Under the pieces are notes generated by a model, which ran no database searches, had not been told where the DNA came from, and saw only the letters and a program-made list of their open reading frames with translations. A stretch of DNA of 64,000 nucleotides from positions 620,001 to 684,000 of the forward strand of contig JAJKFH010002438.1 in the NCBI GenBank assembly GCA_023333565.1, in the 5' to 3' direction. This document shows, piece by piece, positions 11,401 through 25,439 of the stretch. Position 1 is the stretch's first letter. Every line of letters begins with the position of its first letter. Source of the stretch: Puffinus mauretanicus (taxonomy: Eukaryota; Chordata; Aves; Procellariiformes; Procellariidae). The translations under genes were made by a program, and so were the position numbers.

Positions 11401-14400
11401 AGACGATCCCGTGAGGATTGCACTCGCCAGTTTGCTCCGGGGAGGGAGGACGGAAAAGGCATTAGAGAGCTGAGTGCAGGGCCTGCTTTCATTGAACTCA
11501 GCAGAGATTTTCTCTTTGACTTCACCCCAAGCAACATATTGATTCTTAATGTACAAATCTTAGATGCCTTATGCTAGGTATGGAGAAAACATTGGAAAGA
11601 GCAATTAATTTCTCTCCTCCTGCATGCTGAGACCTATTACCTGGGCAAGTCCTCGGAGGGGGCAGGTTTGTGGGTCCCTGAAGACCCACGCTACCACCTC
11701 GTCCCCTGCCAGGTGGGATGCTCTCCCAGATAATGTTACAAAGGGCTGAGCTTTCCGGATCGAATCGAGTCAGATCCAAGCTTGGAGAACTTGGCGGGGG
11801 AAACCGTACGCTCCCTAAGCTCACTGGAGTTGTGTTTACTTCTGCTTTTATCGCACAGGTTGGCTTGTAGCCTCCTTTCAGATATGATTATCGTCCTAAT
11901 TGGTCCTAATGAGAACTACACATGCAGAGGAAAGGGGATAACATGTGGTCCTCCCCTAATCTTGTTCTATCTCCAAAGTAATAGGAAAAAAAGATACGTC
12001 TCTTTATATATATATCCTCTGCATCGCTGTTGCTCTCATCATGACCTTCAGCCCCGAGATGTGTTTGACATGGGATCCTTTAGTTTCTTTAGCCATATGA
12101 GGCTGAAAAAAATAATTAGGGGGGATATTGGGGGTTATTTTTCCTTTCCTGAATTGGTGTTAAGACTGAACTGGCAACACTGGAGGCATAAAGCTTCCTG
12201 CTGGTGGCTGCTCCAGGTCTCTCCCTTGCGCGGCTGGTGCTGGTCAGCCCTGCCCTGGGACAGGCAAACCTCCCGTCTGAAGGGTGTTTGCGGCTCCCTG
12301 CCAGCGCTGCTGTTGCAAGGGACTGGTCTGAGTCCGTGCTCGTGGGCTTTGCAGCATGTGACTGAGTCGAATCTATCAAGTTTTGTTTCTCGCTGGGTAA
12401 ACAGTGCCTCATGGTAACGTGCCAGGGACCGCTGACCCCAGCTGCATTTGAACGAGTGACCTCCTGGGGAAAGTGGCCCTCAGCAGTTTTATGATTAACA
12501 TTTTAATGGCATTCTATCAGGGAACTTTTTTCCCAGGAACAAATGCCCGGAAAAATCCATGTCTTAACTGCTTCTCCGGTTGGAGTTGTCCCTGCACATT
12601 TGTTAGGTGTGCTGGAGGCTGTCCAGGCTCGGGTGAGGAAGAAGAGGTTTCCTTGGAGCTCACTGAGGTCCTCCTTTATCACTGGGAAGGGAAAAAACTG
12701 CTTGCATGATTATATCTCCTCTGTTTTCTGCTTAACTAGATAAATAACGCTCTGGAGCATTTATTAGTTCAGGCTGTTGTGATGCGTGGAGGGATGCCTC
12801 TGCTTTATTGGGGTTGCATCCCATTTTGGGGTTGGGATGGACAGGGTGATGCACAGCCTGGGCTTTGCTTCAGCTGTCAGAACAGACCTTCACCTGCCCT
12901 GCTATACTGGGGGGGAAATCAGGTGCCATGCTTCATATTTACATGCCATCTTGGGAGCAGGAATCTGGGCTAGGCATAGGTGACATATGGAGCAGCAGCT
13001 AGAGACCACCCCTGGCCCCACCATTTATCCCGCGTGTGCCAAGACTAGGAAGCATGAAAATGCATGGGGTGGAGCTGGTCCTGGGGGACAGGAGTGGACC
13101 TCCAAAAAGCAGCAGATACCTCCCTAAACCACCCTCCTGGTAACAGCAGGAGCAGCAAATGGGTGGCTTTCCAAGGACCCTGCCCCTCCTCAAGGCAACA
13201 AAATTCAATCTGGCTTATATTGCCAAAGAAGCTTTGAATTGGCTCTGTCCTTAGCTGATGTGACTCAGCGTACCATAAATCAGTATAGCTCCATCAGCGC
13301 AGTAACTTGGGTAAGTACCAGGAAAGGACCTGGCCCACGGATAGCATAGAAATAATATAGAAAGCTGGGTATGAATAATTTCAGAATATAGATGTAGTCA
13401 TGGTAGTAGTAATAATAATAATATTTTCCCTAGTGGGAGAAAAATAGACCTTTCATGGCTGTTGTGCCTGGAGCTATTAAATATGGATGAGATAGATGAA
13501 ATGCTGCTTCTCCTATTACACAGAAATGAATAAACAGTAATTCTCAATCACTATATGCATCTCAGGCTTAAAAAATCTACAAAAACAAGTTAAATATGAA
13601 CACCTGCTAACATTCGCGTATAATAAATGCTACTCCAAAGCTTTTGTCAACAAAGAGAGAAGATTTGCTTCCTTATAAAGGCTCTGATGGCAGCTCGACC
13701 AAAGTGTATTTGCACTGCTAAAGTTAGGAAAATAGAGTCACTGTGAAACATGGGGGTCCAATAAACAAGTTTACTTAACTGTCGGACTCGGTGGGTTGAC
13801 GATGCTGCTGGTTTGCTGCAGATTTAGTAGCGCGTGATGTAAAAAGCAAGAAACACTTCTGAAATTTTAAATTTTTGTGGCAAGATGGCAGGGAATGATG
13901 CCAGCTTTTTAGCGAATCTCTTTTCGGGGGAAGAACTAAGCTGTAGCCCTTACCGTGGATGATATGCATGTGGGGACAGCAGTCTGTGATACAGGAGGAG
14001 GGGAGAGCGAAAGCCAAAGGTCTGGGGTGAAAACAGGCTGTGTCTGCAGTGCGACCGGGCGGCACATGAAGATGCTCTTGGAGTTCAGTAATGGGTGTTG
14101 GACTGGGGGGACCTGTGGTTTGTCTGCTTTATGCCCTCCCTGCCCTAGTTCCCATGTATTTTGTACGGGTGACGGCACTGCCGAATCCCGTAAGGATGTT
14201 GTCAGTATAAATGCATGAAAAATTTTGAGGGTTTGGGCTATTCTAGCTGAAGGGATGCAGAGGAAAACTGTTGCGTGCCATTCAAGGTGTTATAACTAAG
14301 TCTTGGGATGAGAGCTCTAGTTTAATTAGCGGTAGTTACCTTCTAATCCCACAAGGAAGAGACGACTGTTATCTGCAGTGGCAATTAAAGGCCCATCATA

Positions 14401-14790
14401 CGGTTCACTTAAAGCAAGAATAAAGGAAGACAGGGCTTATATTTATTCCGGAGAGATCAGTCCAAGAAGATCACAAAGGCTGTTTCCCCACAAGAATGTG
14501 ATGCACCTTTCAAAGCTGTGTTTTCCTTGGACGTCTTGTGATAGTTCTCTGCTGCTTTAATTCCTCTGAAGTCAGAGGTTGTCTTTGCTACTAGATGTCC
14601 TGACAGGGTTACGTAGGTGAAAATGCTCTTGTTGGAATTAGACAGTATTTTACATGCACTTTTCCTTGCTTTTTGCCATGGGTTAACCCTAAAGAAGATC
14701 CCATTTGTCTCAGTGATGGGCTTGACTGTCCATGCATTTTGCATGCCCATTTTTTCCCATGAGCTGCTGGCTCCACTGCATTAATAGACT
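5403..14790. other. Long intronic stretch without recognised gene or repeat
   Basis: No coding sequence or repeat family is recognised on either strand. The longest open frame, 211 codons at 11782-12417 (+), shows no domain I recognise and no splice-bounded coding pattern. Local points: a T/G-rich run at about 6098-6124, an 11-bp direct duplication (AGAAGTAGACC) near 6506-6527, a short CpG-rich patch near 9960-9995, and a GTA/ATA microsatellite near 13403-13423. Confidence 0.55.
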
Positions 14791-16690
14791 GTAAGAACAG
14801 CTGGACTGGGTCAGACCAAAAATGCAGCTCGTCCAGTGTCGCACCCCTCAGCCAATGCCAGATGTCTGGGGAGGAAAGTATAGGTCAGCGTTTATCAATA
14901 ATGTAATTATTATAATACTGTGAGGACTCCCCTAGCATTCAGTGCAGGCATTTTCTGAGACACAAATGGTGTCTTTAGTGGTCTAGGATGGATTTTATCA
15001 CCAGTATTTTTCCAGTTGTTTTCTGAATCCTTGTTAATTTCCACTGTGTCCTATGGAAAGAAGCTGGATGACGTTTGTTTTGAAGTGGGTCCTCGCTACC
15101 TTCCTGTGCCATCACTTCATCCTTGTGTTGGAAGGGACAGTGATCACCTGCCCTGCTCCACTCTGAACTTGATGCTGTCCCCCTCAGTTGTCCCTTCCAG
15201 GCTGAAGAGTACCAGCTGATTCAGTAATTCCTCATAATGGGGCTGTTTCATACTTTTGGTCATCCCTGTCACCCTGCCTGCTTCTGCCATATCCTGCAGG
15301 AAAGGAGGAGGATCTCAACAGCACGAAGCATTCAGGGTGTGGCAAACTGCTTTCTTAGTAATCCCTAACCCTGCATATTAAATGGATTTACCATTTATTT
15401 CTTGCTGTTTTCTGTCTTTTAACCAGTTCTTTAACAATGCAAGAAGCTTCTGCTATCCCCTAACGGCTCAGCTGCTCAGAGATCCTGGCGTTGAGGCGTC
15501 CCATTGAAATCTAAGTAAACTACATCAACGGGATCTCCTCAGCTATGCACACGGTGACTGCTCCAGAGTACTCCAGTACATTTATGAGGCCTGGCTTCCC
15601 TTCTCAAAAGCCGTATTAGCTTTTCCTCAATCTATCATATTCTTCCAGGTGTTCGATAATTCTATCTTTTGCCAGAGGGATGTTCTTCATCATAGATTTA
15701 CTGACCTGCTGATGTCAGATTCACTAATCTGGAGTTCCCTGTAATGCCTGAATTGTTCCTTTGAATCTCTGCTTAAAAACTGTGTCATGTAAGCTGCCTT
15801 CTAATTTTTGGGTACCCATAAAGTTTTAAGGGGGAGACTTCAGTCCATGTTTAAAGCTCCAGTAGTTTCATGCCTAAGTTCCCTAGAATGGTTGGGTCAG
15901 TCCAGTCTATAACCCCTCTACCAACCTTGTAAAGAAGGTTGTGTGTCCAGTGTGAGAACCTCCCCGAACCTCTCTGCAGTGAGCATGAATGCCAAAATTA
16001 ATTTTTTTGCTATAGCCCTGTGGGTTTATTCATGCTGCTTCTATCCTTGACTGCTTCCTGTCAGCAATCAGCCAGATCAGCAATCTGGCACACTTCTGGC
16101 TTCTGATATGTGCAAAATAGTCTTTATTGAATTTTCTACCTAGTGCAACTTGTTCTTCAGATGCTTTTTCCTGCCTTTTGAAGTTTTTATATTTTACGCA
16201 CTAGAACTTAAAATCCATTTTTGTTTCCTCATTTGGACACACAACTTCTGATTTTGAGGATGCTGTCTTACTTCTCATAGTTTCTCTTGCCCAGCTGCTT
16301 GGCCTGCCAGACCTCTCTGTTTCTCGAGTTTCTTTACATGGGGTATATATTTGTTCCGAGTTTCAAGCGTCGATGTTTTTAAACACTCCTTATGCCTCCT
16401 GCAAGTTTTAACTCTGGTTCTGTCTCCTAGGACCTTCTCACTTCTTGTTTAACAAGTTTCCTCATTTTTATAGTTCTGCTTTCAAAATTAAACATGACAC
16501 TGAAGATTTAGCACAGTGTAAGTGGTTATACCTTCTCTCCTAAGAATTTTGGGTTTGCCTTATGTATATCCCACTATAGGTCGAGAGTTTCTTGCCATGG
16601 AGAGCAAAGGGGAATCCAGTTTGGCAGACTCCTTTTGCTGATTGTTTCTAGCACCGCTGTCTAGACCTGGTTTAAAAACCATTCAGTATA
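14791..16690 (-). mobile_element. Ancient CR1 LINE copy, antisense, about 1.9 kb, heavily decayed
   Basis: The + strand matches, in the right order, the reverse complement of old amniote CR1 elements known from turtles and crocodilians. Landmarks are the 3'-terminal block TAAGAACAGCTGGACTGGGT followed by CAGACC (14792-14817), CCAATGCCAGATG (about 14853), CCCCTCAGTTGTCCCTTCCA (15180), TTTTAACCAGTT (15418), GAAATCTAAGTAAACTA (15507), CTTCTGGCTTCTGATATGTG (16092), GGGGTATATATTTGTTCCGA (16340) and TTTCCTCATTTTTATAGTTC (16448). The element's 3' end is therefore on the left and it runs on the - strand through its reverse-transcriptase region. The ORF is destroyed by many substitutions and indels. 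The right boundary is soft (about 16600-16700). Confidence 0.8.
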
Positions 16691-17679
16691 TTTGTGATTA
16701 AAACCCATTATGTGACATGAGAGAGCGGTTGGTTACTTAACATATTTAAAATATGTTTTACTAGAGGGTTATAGAAAGAAATTATCAAGCAGCAAATGTA
16801 AAATGAACGAACAAGAACAACTGCTTTCTCATACAATTTGTACTCAGTGGAGCTCAATTCTACAGTAGTCTGTGAAATTTAAAGTGTAAATGGGTTGAAG
16901 AAAATGAATTCTACAGATTAGAAGAGGATAGGTAGCTAAGACACGATGGGTTAATGCAACTATCACTTGAATAGAGATCGCTCTTCTGGATCACTGACTG
17001 TTGGAGGCTAGGGAGATAAACGGGGTGTGGGGAAGTCTTATGCTGCATGAGCTCCATTTCTTAAACTCTTTATTTAAATAACTGTTGATGGCTATTACTG
17101 AAGAAAGGACCCTGGACTGGGAGACCCTGTTGCTTAACCCTGTAGAGCATTTTTTGCCTTCTTCATGTCTTCCTTTAACCAGGTAAAAAGGATACTTTTC
17201 ATGAGCAAGCCATTTGAGTTTACATTTCGGGATCCTCAAGTCTCCATTCGCTTGGAATGAGTTCTCATTCACTTAGAAATTGAAATATTTTAATGGGGAA
17301 AGGGCTTTGTTTCAGAGTGAGCATAAAGTTTCTAATCAAATTAGGCTCTTACTCATAGCAGAAAGCAAAACTCTCTTCCCCAAGGAAGTATCATGCTTTT
17401 TCTGCTATTCACATACATCCTTTTGACCTGTTATGTTTTAAAGGACTCAAAGGTTATTTCTTCATAGTGAAAACCTCCCCGTCTGATCATGGTGGGGAGA
17501 GACACTGTCCCATTTTGATCTATTCCTAAAATGGCCCCAGGGATCGACTTGTGCACTTGCTGTCAGGATTGAGTGTCCAACCCTTCCTCCTCTCCAAGCC
17601 CTTTCAATGACAATAAACAGAAGCTCCCCAGGAGGCCAAATTTCTAGAATCTTTCTAGCTTTTTTTTTATTAATTAATT
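16691..17679. other. Intronic stretch without recognised gene or repeat
   Basis: AT-rich sequence with no recognised gene. It may include further, unrecognisable parts of the ancient CR1 to its left. Confidence 0.45.
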
Positions 17680-17785
17680 TTAACCTGTTTTGAATACTCT
17701 GCATTTTTTTGAATACTCTCCATCTTTTCTGTGGGCTGACGACAGCACATCTGTACCACACACAACTTGTAGCAGCTTTTACCAG
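17680..17785 (-). mobile_element. Possible small ancient CR1 fragment, antisense
   Basis: The segment CTCCATCTTTTCTGTGGGCT, with GACGACAGCACATCTGTACC just after it, resembles the old CR1 antisense block that reads ATATCTTTTTGAGGTGGGGC then GACCACATCTGCACGCAGTA. The similarity is limited to about 60-100 bp and could be chance. Confidence 0.35.
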
Positions 17786-20700
17786 CTGGACCAGGTTCAG
17801 CTTAGCTCCTCAACTCACTGCCAGTGGCCTGCTGCTTGCAGTATTTTGGGAATTGGCTCACAGATAACCTTTACAGTGCATTGGGAGAGAGATTCCTGCA
17901 ATCCTGCCTGTTCCTCATCACTTTGCCAGTGCTCTCGTGCAAACCTTCTGGAGGACTTTCATCTTTGGGGTGCACGTCACCTGAGAGGATAATATGCTGC
18001 TTCCTTTTTATTCATGTTTGAAATTCTGCAACAGCTTCCAAAGAAGCACAGAAATTATTACTGTAAGGTTTGAAGAGCTGTGTTCCCTTCTCCCCACCCT
18101 CATCCAGCTCATCAGGCGTATTATGGTACGGCTCAGACCTGCCGTCCAAGGTCTGGGCTGGGTTATCTAGACCCGCATGGCGGCTGAGAAGCACGATGGT
18201 GGCACTTGTCGATGTGTGTGTAGCATGTCAACCTGAGATGGAAATGAATTCTGAGAAATTTCATTTTATAAAAATAGGTAGGGTGCGTGGCAGTCATCTC
18301 CTAGGAAACTCGTCATTGTATTACGAGACTATAATGTGCTACGATTACATTTCAGATAAAGGGAATCAACGTTGCTGTCAGATTGTTTCTGCTGAAGTTT
18401 TCCAACACAGAAGGTCATCCCTATGCAGCAGTTGACTTTGGCTGGCGTTTGTGAGCTGGTTGGGGCACTGAGATAATTCCTCCTGTGCTGTTGCTCACTG
18501 GAGAATGGGAGGTGAAGACCGAGGCACGAGTAGCCCAGCACTGGCCTGTGTTTGTACGGTGTGCTGAAGCCGCAGGAGGTCGGAGTCTGTCACGGTTCTG
18601 GCAAGTCAGGTGAAGCTCAGTAGCAGCAGCTTGCCTAGGCAGATCTGGAGGTCTTCAGTCTTCATCTCCTGATCAGCAGGGTTGGTAAACAGATGAGTGA
18701 TTGTTTTCTATGAAGACTAAACTGGTTACTGTTAAACCAGGAATCTAAAGCCTTTTATGGACAATATGTCAATGTCAATGTCTCTCACTGCTGATGGCTT
18801 CCACAGACCATCTCAATGGCTGGGACCAGACTCAACTCTTTGGGTGGGGAGATCTGTCCTCCTTTCACATGAAATGTGGGAAACACCAGCACCTTTTCTC
18901 TGCTGTGATTCACTAATGGGCTCAGCTGCTTTCGTGCAGGGCTGCCATGCTGGAGGGACTCCTTCCTTCCTGATGCAGTCTTCTACCGTCATATGGGCAA
19001 GGCAGCAGAAGGCGGGGGTGGTTCCCGTCCTCGGGATGGGATTGCTGCATGTGTCACTGGCCTTCTCTGCTGTTAAAAGCATGGGATAAACCCAGAGGAC
19101 CTCTGTTGCTAGGCCCCATATGCTCCCTGGGATCATATGGATCAACGCTTAGGCTGGGCTTGGTTTGGATGGAAGCTGGTGCAGCTCCTGGTTCCTTACA
19201 TCTCCTGGGGAACTTCCTTTTGGCTAATCCCAGTATAACTGCGTGACATCAAAAATGTTCCTTCAGAGCAGTGTGGAGGCTCATGACAATAAGTTTATGG
19301 GAGGAATGTTGTGCTGGTGTTGCACCTATTTTGTGAGTAACCTCAGTAGTCTCAACACAGCACCTTAAACATGGAGTGTGGAGAGATTCCTCGTCAACTG
19401 AAGCTGAAAGGAAGACCCTTTTTTCACTGAGGTTTGAGTGAAAACAGGACTGAGGTTTGCACAAGTGGAGAGTGTGTGGCAATTCTTTTAGCAGAAGTAT
19501 CTGTGAGTTTCAGAAGTGCCTGGTAACTTCTGTGTACAGTTACACCGGAATAATCTTTGCCAAAATGTTTATTTTCAAGTCAGCTGGTTACTAGGCAAAC
19601 CAGTTTGCTAAGATTTCTTAATGTACCTCAGACATGAAACCACATGTGGATACATGAGTCAAGAGGCTGGGGAGTAGGAACGCAAACACTCTTCTAGTTT
19701 CTTAAGAGGTGGCTATTGGAAGTAAGGCTGCAGATGGAGCTCTGGATATTCTGCGGTGGCTTTTCCTACCAGAGCTCTGTTCCGAGCTACGAAACAATTT
19801 GTATTCCATTGTACTGAATTGTGCCTATCTATCTTTTTTTTTTTTTTTTTTTTTAAATTCTAAGCTACGACTTGGAGTGGGCGAGGATACAAAATACACA
19901 TCATTTTTAGTCCAAATATTTAAAACAGATATGCAGGACCGGCTGGATGGGTAACAACAGGATGAGAACAAGCCAATTAGAGTTTCATAGCAGCACAGAA
20001 GGGCTCTTACACAATGGGAATTGTTCAGCTGTGCTTGTGACAGCTCTGAACCCTGTGGCCTCCTCTTTCAGTGGCTGCTTATCACATTCATGGGGAGCGC
20101 TTCCTGACTGGGGGCTGTAGATTGGGTCTAAAGCATTAAACTGGAAAAGGTAGATCCTAGGAGATGTGCCTTGATTTCATGGTCTGATTAACTAATCTAA
20201 ATTTGTCCTTAGAATAGGCAGGAACCATGCTGTGATCATAGGCGTAGAAGCCTTACAAGTCCTAATCCTACTTCTGTTTTGAATATGTGGTTATTCTGTG
20301 TACTCAGGTCCTATGAGTTGGGGAGGAGATTTGTCTGCCTTAGCCTTCAAAGTGTCCACACTGTGGACATCTTCATCTCTCCCCCTAGGCTCCCTTTGCT
20401 CTCAATGAAGATCAAGAGATGTGTTTACGGTGTGATTCATCTGACCAGTGTTAGATAGTTACCCCAGCAGAAGCTGATGGCACTGCTGTATTGGCCATCT
20501 TTTGCCCGTAACAGGAGACATGGGGGAATAGCTTAGGTGTCAACAACATCCATGTAGATGTGGTCAGAGGAGTCATTCTGGGTGGTCAGACTCTGCTTTC
20601 TCTTGAAGCAAGACCAGATCCTAAGGCTGGATCCTCATCTGACTTAATTGCAGCTGCCTGATGGGCATCTCGGCGCTAACGTTTGGGCATCTCAGATGAT

Positions 20701-23700
20701 CTCGTTGACCAGAGTCAGGAAGCAAATGGAGCAGGGGATTTTTGGTTGACGGGTCTTAAGGATTCCTTAAGGATTAAGGGTCATAGTGTGCTGCCCTCAA
20801 TATATTTTAGGATGGGATGTAATCATCTGTTGGAGATGCTTCTGTGTTGAGTACAAAAGGAGTGTGCAGTTTTAGATTATGCAAAGTTCCTTGGTTATAA
20901 ATAATTAAAGTTAAGCAAGAAGAATCGGTCCATGTAGTTCCTGTTCCTCGGGTCCCTCATGTGTAGAATGGGCCATACAGTTCATGAAAGACAGGGTTGG
21001 TGTTTGAAAATCATAGGTCAAGTAATACAATCGTTTGCTTATGATCCCTGAGGAAGACCACCAGAACTGATACTTGGGTTTTGTTCTGTAGATAGATAAA
21101 TGCCACCCAAAGGAACGAGGTGCAGGCTTTTGCAACTTAGATTTGTGAAGGTCCAGACATCTTTAGGCAAAACTCCTGGCTAAGTGGGAGTTTCCCATGG
21201 TTTAGACACAACTGCAAAGTTATTTGATCTTTAGGCAGTTGCTAGTTTCGTGTTAACTAAAGACCTTCTCTTTGGAAGAAACATAGGAATTGTTGCAAGC
21301 AAAACTATAGTGTCTGCACTATCTTCGCTTTGCTTTAAAAGACGCAATGTCATCCAGTTGTTCTTTAATTCAGCCAGCCCCTTGGAGAGTGCCATGGTGT
21401 GCCAGATAATTTCTTAAGTTTCCGTGTGGAGGAAGAAGAAGAAACCGGCTTTTTCAAATTGGTGTAGTCTGCTTTATATGGCCAGATAAGATCTCCAGAA
21501 ATCAGATGTGTTGTAATAGACCCTGCATATATCAGTGTCAGAACAGGGAAATGCTTTGAAAAAAATTATGGAGATCACTTATGCCTCAAGAAAGGTTTGA
21601 GGTCATTATTAGAAAAAGAAAGGTTATTTCCTCATGAGAATGTTGCCATCAGATAAACCCTGGGAGACAATGAGCTCCTTTTGTCTTACAAGATGAAAGT
21701 GGAAAAAAGGTACTTAAATATTCACTTTGGAAAGAAAGTGATCATCAGTGGAGAAAATAAACTGCTTAACAGCTCACTTGTGAAGTGTATAATGGAAGGA
21801 AGAGCTCAATACAGAAAGCTGTATGTATTGCTTTTGATTCTGGACAGCTTTACTGTGATTGCCACAGAGGACGTAATGTAAATGTAATAGGCCTTTAAAG
21901 ACAATACTTCGCTTTCTAATAGGGGTCAGGATTAATCAGAAAGGAGCAAACGGTTCAGGAAAGAAGAGGACTGTAATAACAAACATGACTGGGGATCTGC
22001 GCCGGGCCAGTTTCCCTTTTTAGCATCCATGCATCACTGTCTCAGAACAGACTGCATAGCATCCTATTAAATTAGGATACACCAGGCAGCTAAAACAAAT
22101 TAGTTCATCTCAGAAAGGGAAGAGATTCTGCAGAAACTTTGCTTTTTGGCTTCATTTCTGTGCTTTATGTGGTTTATTCATCTTTGAACCTGAGTTATAT
22201 GGCACTGAAGCCCATATTCCTTGCTCTGCTCTGCACGTAACGGCTTTTTTTGCCCGGGCGTCTCCTTGGCCATGTGCTTCGGTGCCTTCACCCCGCTGGT
22301 GTATGCGTTGGAGTGCCCCAAGCACTGCAGGATTTCCCGTCCGCATGGCTGGAAGCCATCCCAGAGGCACTCTGCTCTCCTGCCTGCCTTGCAACACAGG
22401 TCTCGAACTTGGTGTTTCCCTGCTGGCCCCCAAAGTGGGAGCTGAGCTGGCTCGTTGGCGGCGGTGGGCAGGGAGAGGAGCTCAGGACGCAAGGGAGCGG
22501 TGCGGCACCTTTTCTGGTGCCTCACAACACCACGTTCGAAGGAAGGGGAGGGAGTTTCTCAGTGACACAGAGTGCTGGTGGTGTCTGCCATGCCCCACTG
22601 TGAACTTGAAATTCATCCTGGAGTAAAGAACTGATTTAAACTACAGAATGGTTTAAATGGTTTCCAGCAATTTTTCCTTGGGTGAAAATGATTGTTGCCC
22701 ATTAAGGAGGTGGTTGTGTTCTGGTGAAGGTGGTCCGGGGGAAGAGGGAGGGGTGTGAGGGAAACCACCTTGACTATACTGTCATAGTTTCATGCTTTAT
22801 AATGTGCAACTTTAAATGGGTGTTTTCTGGCTTCAGAGAAGTCTCTATCCTCTAAGTAGCTTTCCTTTAAGTAGCTGACATGGATTTTCAATCTTAATTC
22901 TAGGGTTTTGGTGGGGTTTTTTTTTTGTTTTTTTGTTGTGGTTCCCCCCCCCAAGAGTATAAAATATTGAGTAGCTAAAACAGAAGAAACGATAAGCCTC
23001 AAATTGGCATTAAAATTCTTGCAGCTGACTCCGGTGACAAAAATGTCAAAACACTAAGCTGTTGTTGTAATTGTAGATAATGGTATCCAAAAAAAAAAGA
23101 AAGTTAAATCCAAACAAATCCAAACACTTTTGGTGGCTACACAAGATGAAGGCTTTCTGCTGCTCATTGTATCGCAGCGAGTCGCCCTGTAATGGTGGGA
23201 GAAAAACAAACTGGTTTATACGGAGGGGAAGAAGAAGCTCTATCTGGAGTATGGTCTGGTATCACTGGGTGTCTGTTATGGTCATGGCTGTAAGTCCCAG
23301 CAGAGATCTGGGACTGAATCTGTATCAACGTGGTTCCTCTCCCCAAAAAATTGTGTTAGAGGGGGAGCAGGAAGGTGGTTGGAGAGATGAAGTCTGGAGC
23401 TGGAGCTCATCCCTGAGCATGGTGATTCCTGGACTCCTCTCACACTGTGGGGAAGTGGCTGCTCATCAGAAGACCCCAATGGTCTTAATGGACCTTCTAT
23501 CTCAGACAAAATGCTGAAGGTATTGGCATGGGGCAATGGCTCAGGGCACGGAGGACATATTAGTGGTCCAGAAAGGATCTCCTTGCTACAGGAGCACATA
23601 GCGGAGAGTATTTTTGCCCCTTGCCATTGTTGTTTGAGTGTCCATCAGGCAATAGCAACAGCATTTTTGGCACAGTTGGAAGTGCTGTTCATCATCTGTA

Positions 23701-25439
23701 ATGTGCAATAGCAGCCCCAGCCCCGGGCATCAGCAAGCCCCCAGCCCCAGACATCCCCCCATCATGGGGATGGGGGACATCACTGTGGGTGGGGGTCAGC
23801 AACAGCCCTGGGGAGGGGAACCAGGGTCAGACACAGCCCAGGGCAGGGCCATGTCTGGTGCTAGAGCAGACACTCACCAGGCCCCAAGGTAGAAAACAGC
23901 ATTTTCAGTTGGGGCTGAGTGGCTTAGTGGAAGTTAAATGAGTAGCGAGGCTAAAAATACCGGTGTTAATACAGCGATCCTGGTTGTTCTGCTCTTGCCC
24001 AGGCGGAGGAAGCATTGCCATAGAAGGGGCTGCAGGGTTGGGACTGTGTTTGATGAATGAAAATAGCTAGAAAAAGCATTTGTCCTCTAAAGAATAGATG
24101 GCTGCAACCAGATTAGGAAGTGTGTTTCTTTCCCCATAAATTTATATTCAGCTCTTGGGAATGTGTAGGGATATTTTTCTGTACCACATATAACACAGTC
24201 CTGAAAGCCTTCTCCTTTGCTCTTGGCTGGGTAAAAACACCCTTCCCACACTTTGGTTTTGTTAACTTTGCATTCAGGCATCCCTGGGCTATTGAAAACT
24301 ACATTGTAAATTAATTTTCACACAAATATCAGGACATTCATGGACATGACTTTGGAGTGAAAAACTTTATTTCCAGCTTTAGTTTGGGTTTATGTTGGGA
24401 TGCGCCTGGAATTTGGGAGAGTGAGGATGTGTGTTCAGAAATGAGTGAGTAGAAAATTTAATAAAAAAAAAATAGAACATGACTTGTGCCGAAAAATGGC
24501 TTAGTAGAAAAATAGTCTGCAGGACCAGAATCTCCCTGGTATGTGCTGGTTACACAGAGACTGAGCTCATCCCACAGTTAACTCCTTGAGGTCCATGGGA
24601 AAAGCTGTGAAAATGCCAGAGAAGATTTTTTCTTACATGCTTGCCTCTGTTTGTAGTGCAGTTCAAAGTTGCCTTTCTTTGGGGAGTCAAGGAGCAGAAT
24701 TTGTGTGTGGTTGCTGAAGCCACGCTACAGAAATTACCTCCTTTGATTTGGTTGGTCTTAGGTTGATTCGGTTGGTCTCCCATCTCAGTGATCTTCAGCG
24801 TGGACACGGTATATTTTTCAAACCATGAGTGTTCACTGTTTTTTTCCATGGTTTGGCTGGGGCAAAGTACACACAGAAAGCCAACTGTATCATAATTAAG
24901 ATCATTAGCTACACACAGCCCGAAGATGTGAAATCTGTTTCCTGACTATGTCTGTTGATTTAGTATGACAGAGCACCTGCTAATGCAGTGGAAAACTGCT
25001 CAACATGGAGGTCTCTGCAAATGGAAAAAATTAAGCTTTATCCCTCCATCAACTCTTTGTCTTCATTTTGTCAGTATTTTCGTGTTAGCAATTTTTTTTG
25101 ATGAACGAGAACAGATTTGCTGTCACAGTGTATGTTGTTCATTGTATTTCAGAAATTAAGTGTTCATATTAAATTATAGTTCAAACAGATGAAGGAAAAA
25201 GTTATTTGGCCTTTATTTTGCTTTGGTCTGCAGGATAGCCTAGCCTCGCAGCCGTTGTTTTCTAATAGAAAATCCAGTCTGTTTGGGTATGAATGCCATT
25301 CGTATTCCAATGATAATCTTGAAATCCCAATCTTTAAATCTAGATTAAAGAAAATAACTGGATGAGAAATAATTTAAACAAATTAAAACTAGAAAAGATT
25401 GACATCTCATAGAATGCTACATGGTCCAGATGTGTGCAA
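17786..25439. other. Long intronic stretch without recognised gene or repeat
   Basis: No gene recognised on either strand. It contains a T/G-rich low-complexity run followed by nine C residues (about 22909-22953), a GC-rich patch at 23710-23890 with a CCCCATC/GATGGGG hairpin near 23756-23774, and a 21-bp poly(T) tract listed separately. Open frames of up to 145 codons (23080-23517, +) have no recognisable domain. Confidence 0.55.
19834..19854. repeat. Poly(T) tract, 21 bp
   Basis: An uninterrupted run of 21 T, the longest homopolymer in the window. I see no target-site duplication and no gene-like body beside it, so I treat it as simple sequence rather than a retrocopy tail. Confidence 0.9.

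Noticed and set aside
11782..12417. 211-codon open frame on the + strand
   Set aside because: No recognised domain, unusual Trp/Cys/Leu-rich composition typical of non-coding frames, and overlapping frames of similar quality on the other strand.
19834..19900. Poly(T) run as the tail of an antisense processed pseudogene
   Set aside because: No gene-like sequence follows the tract, and no flanking target duplication is visible.
23720..23830. GC-rich patch with CCCCATC/GATGGGG hairpin as a regulatory RNA
   Set aside because: The stem is only 7-8 bp in strongly G/C-skewed low-complexity sequence, which readily gives such pairings by chance.
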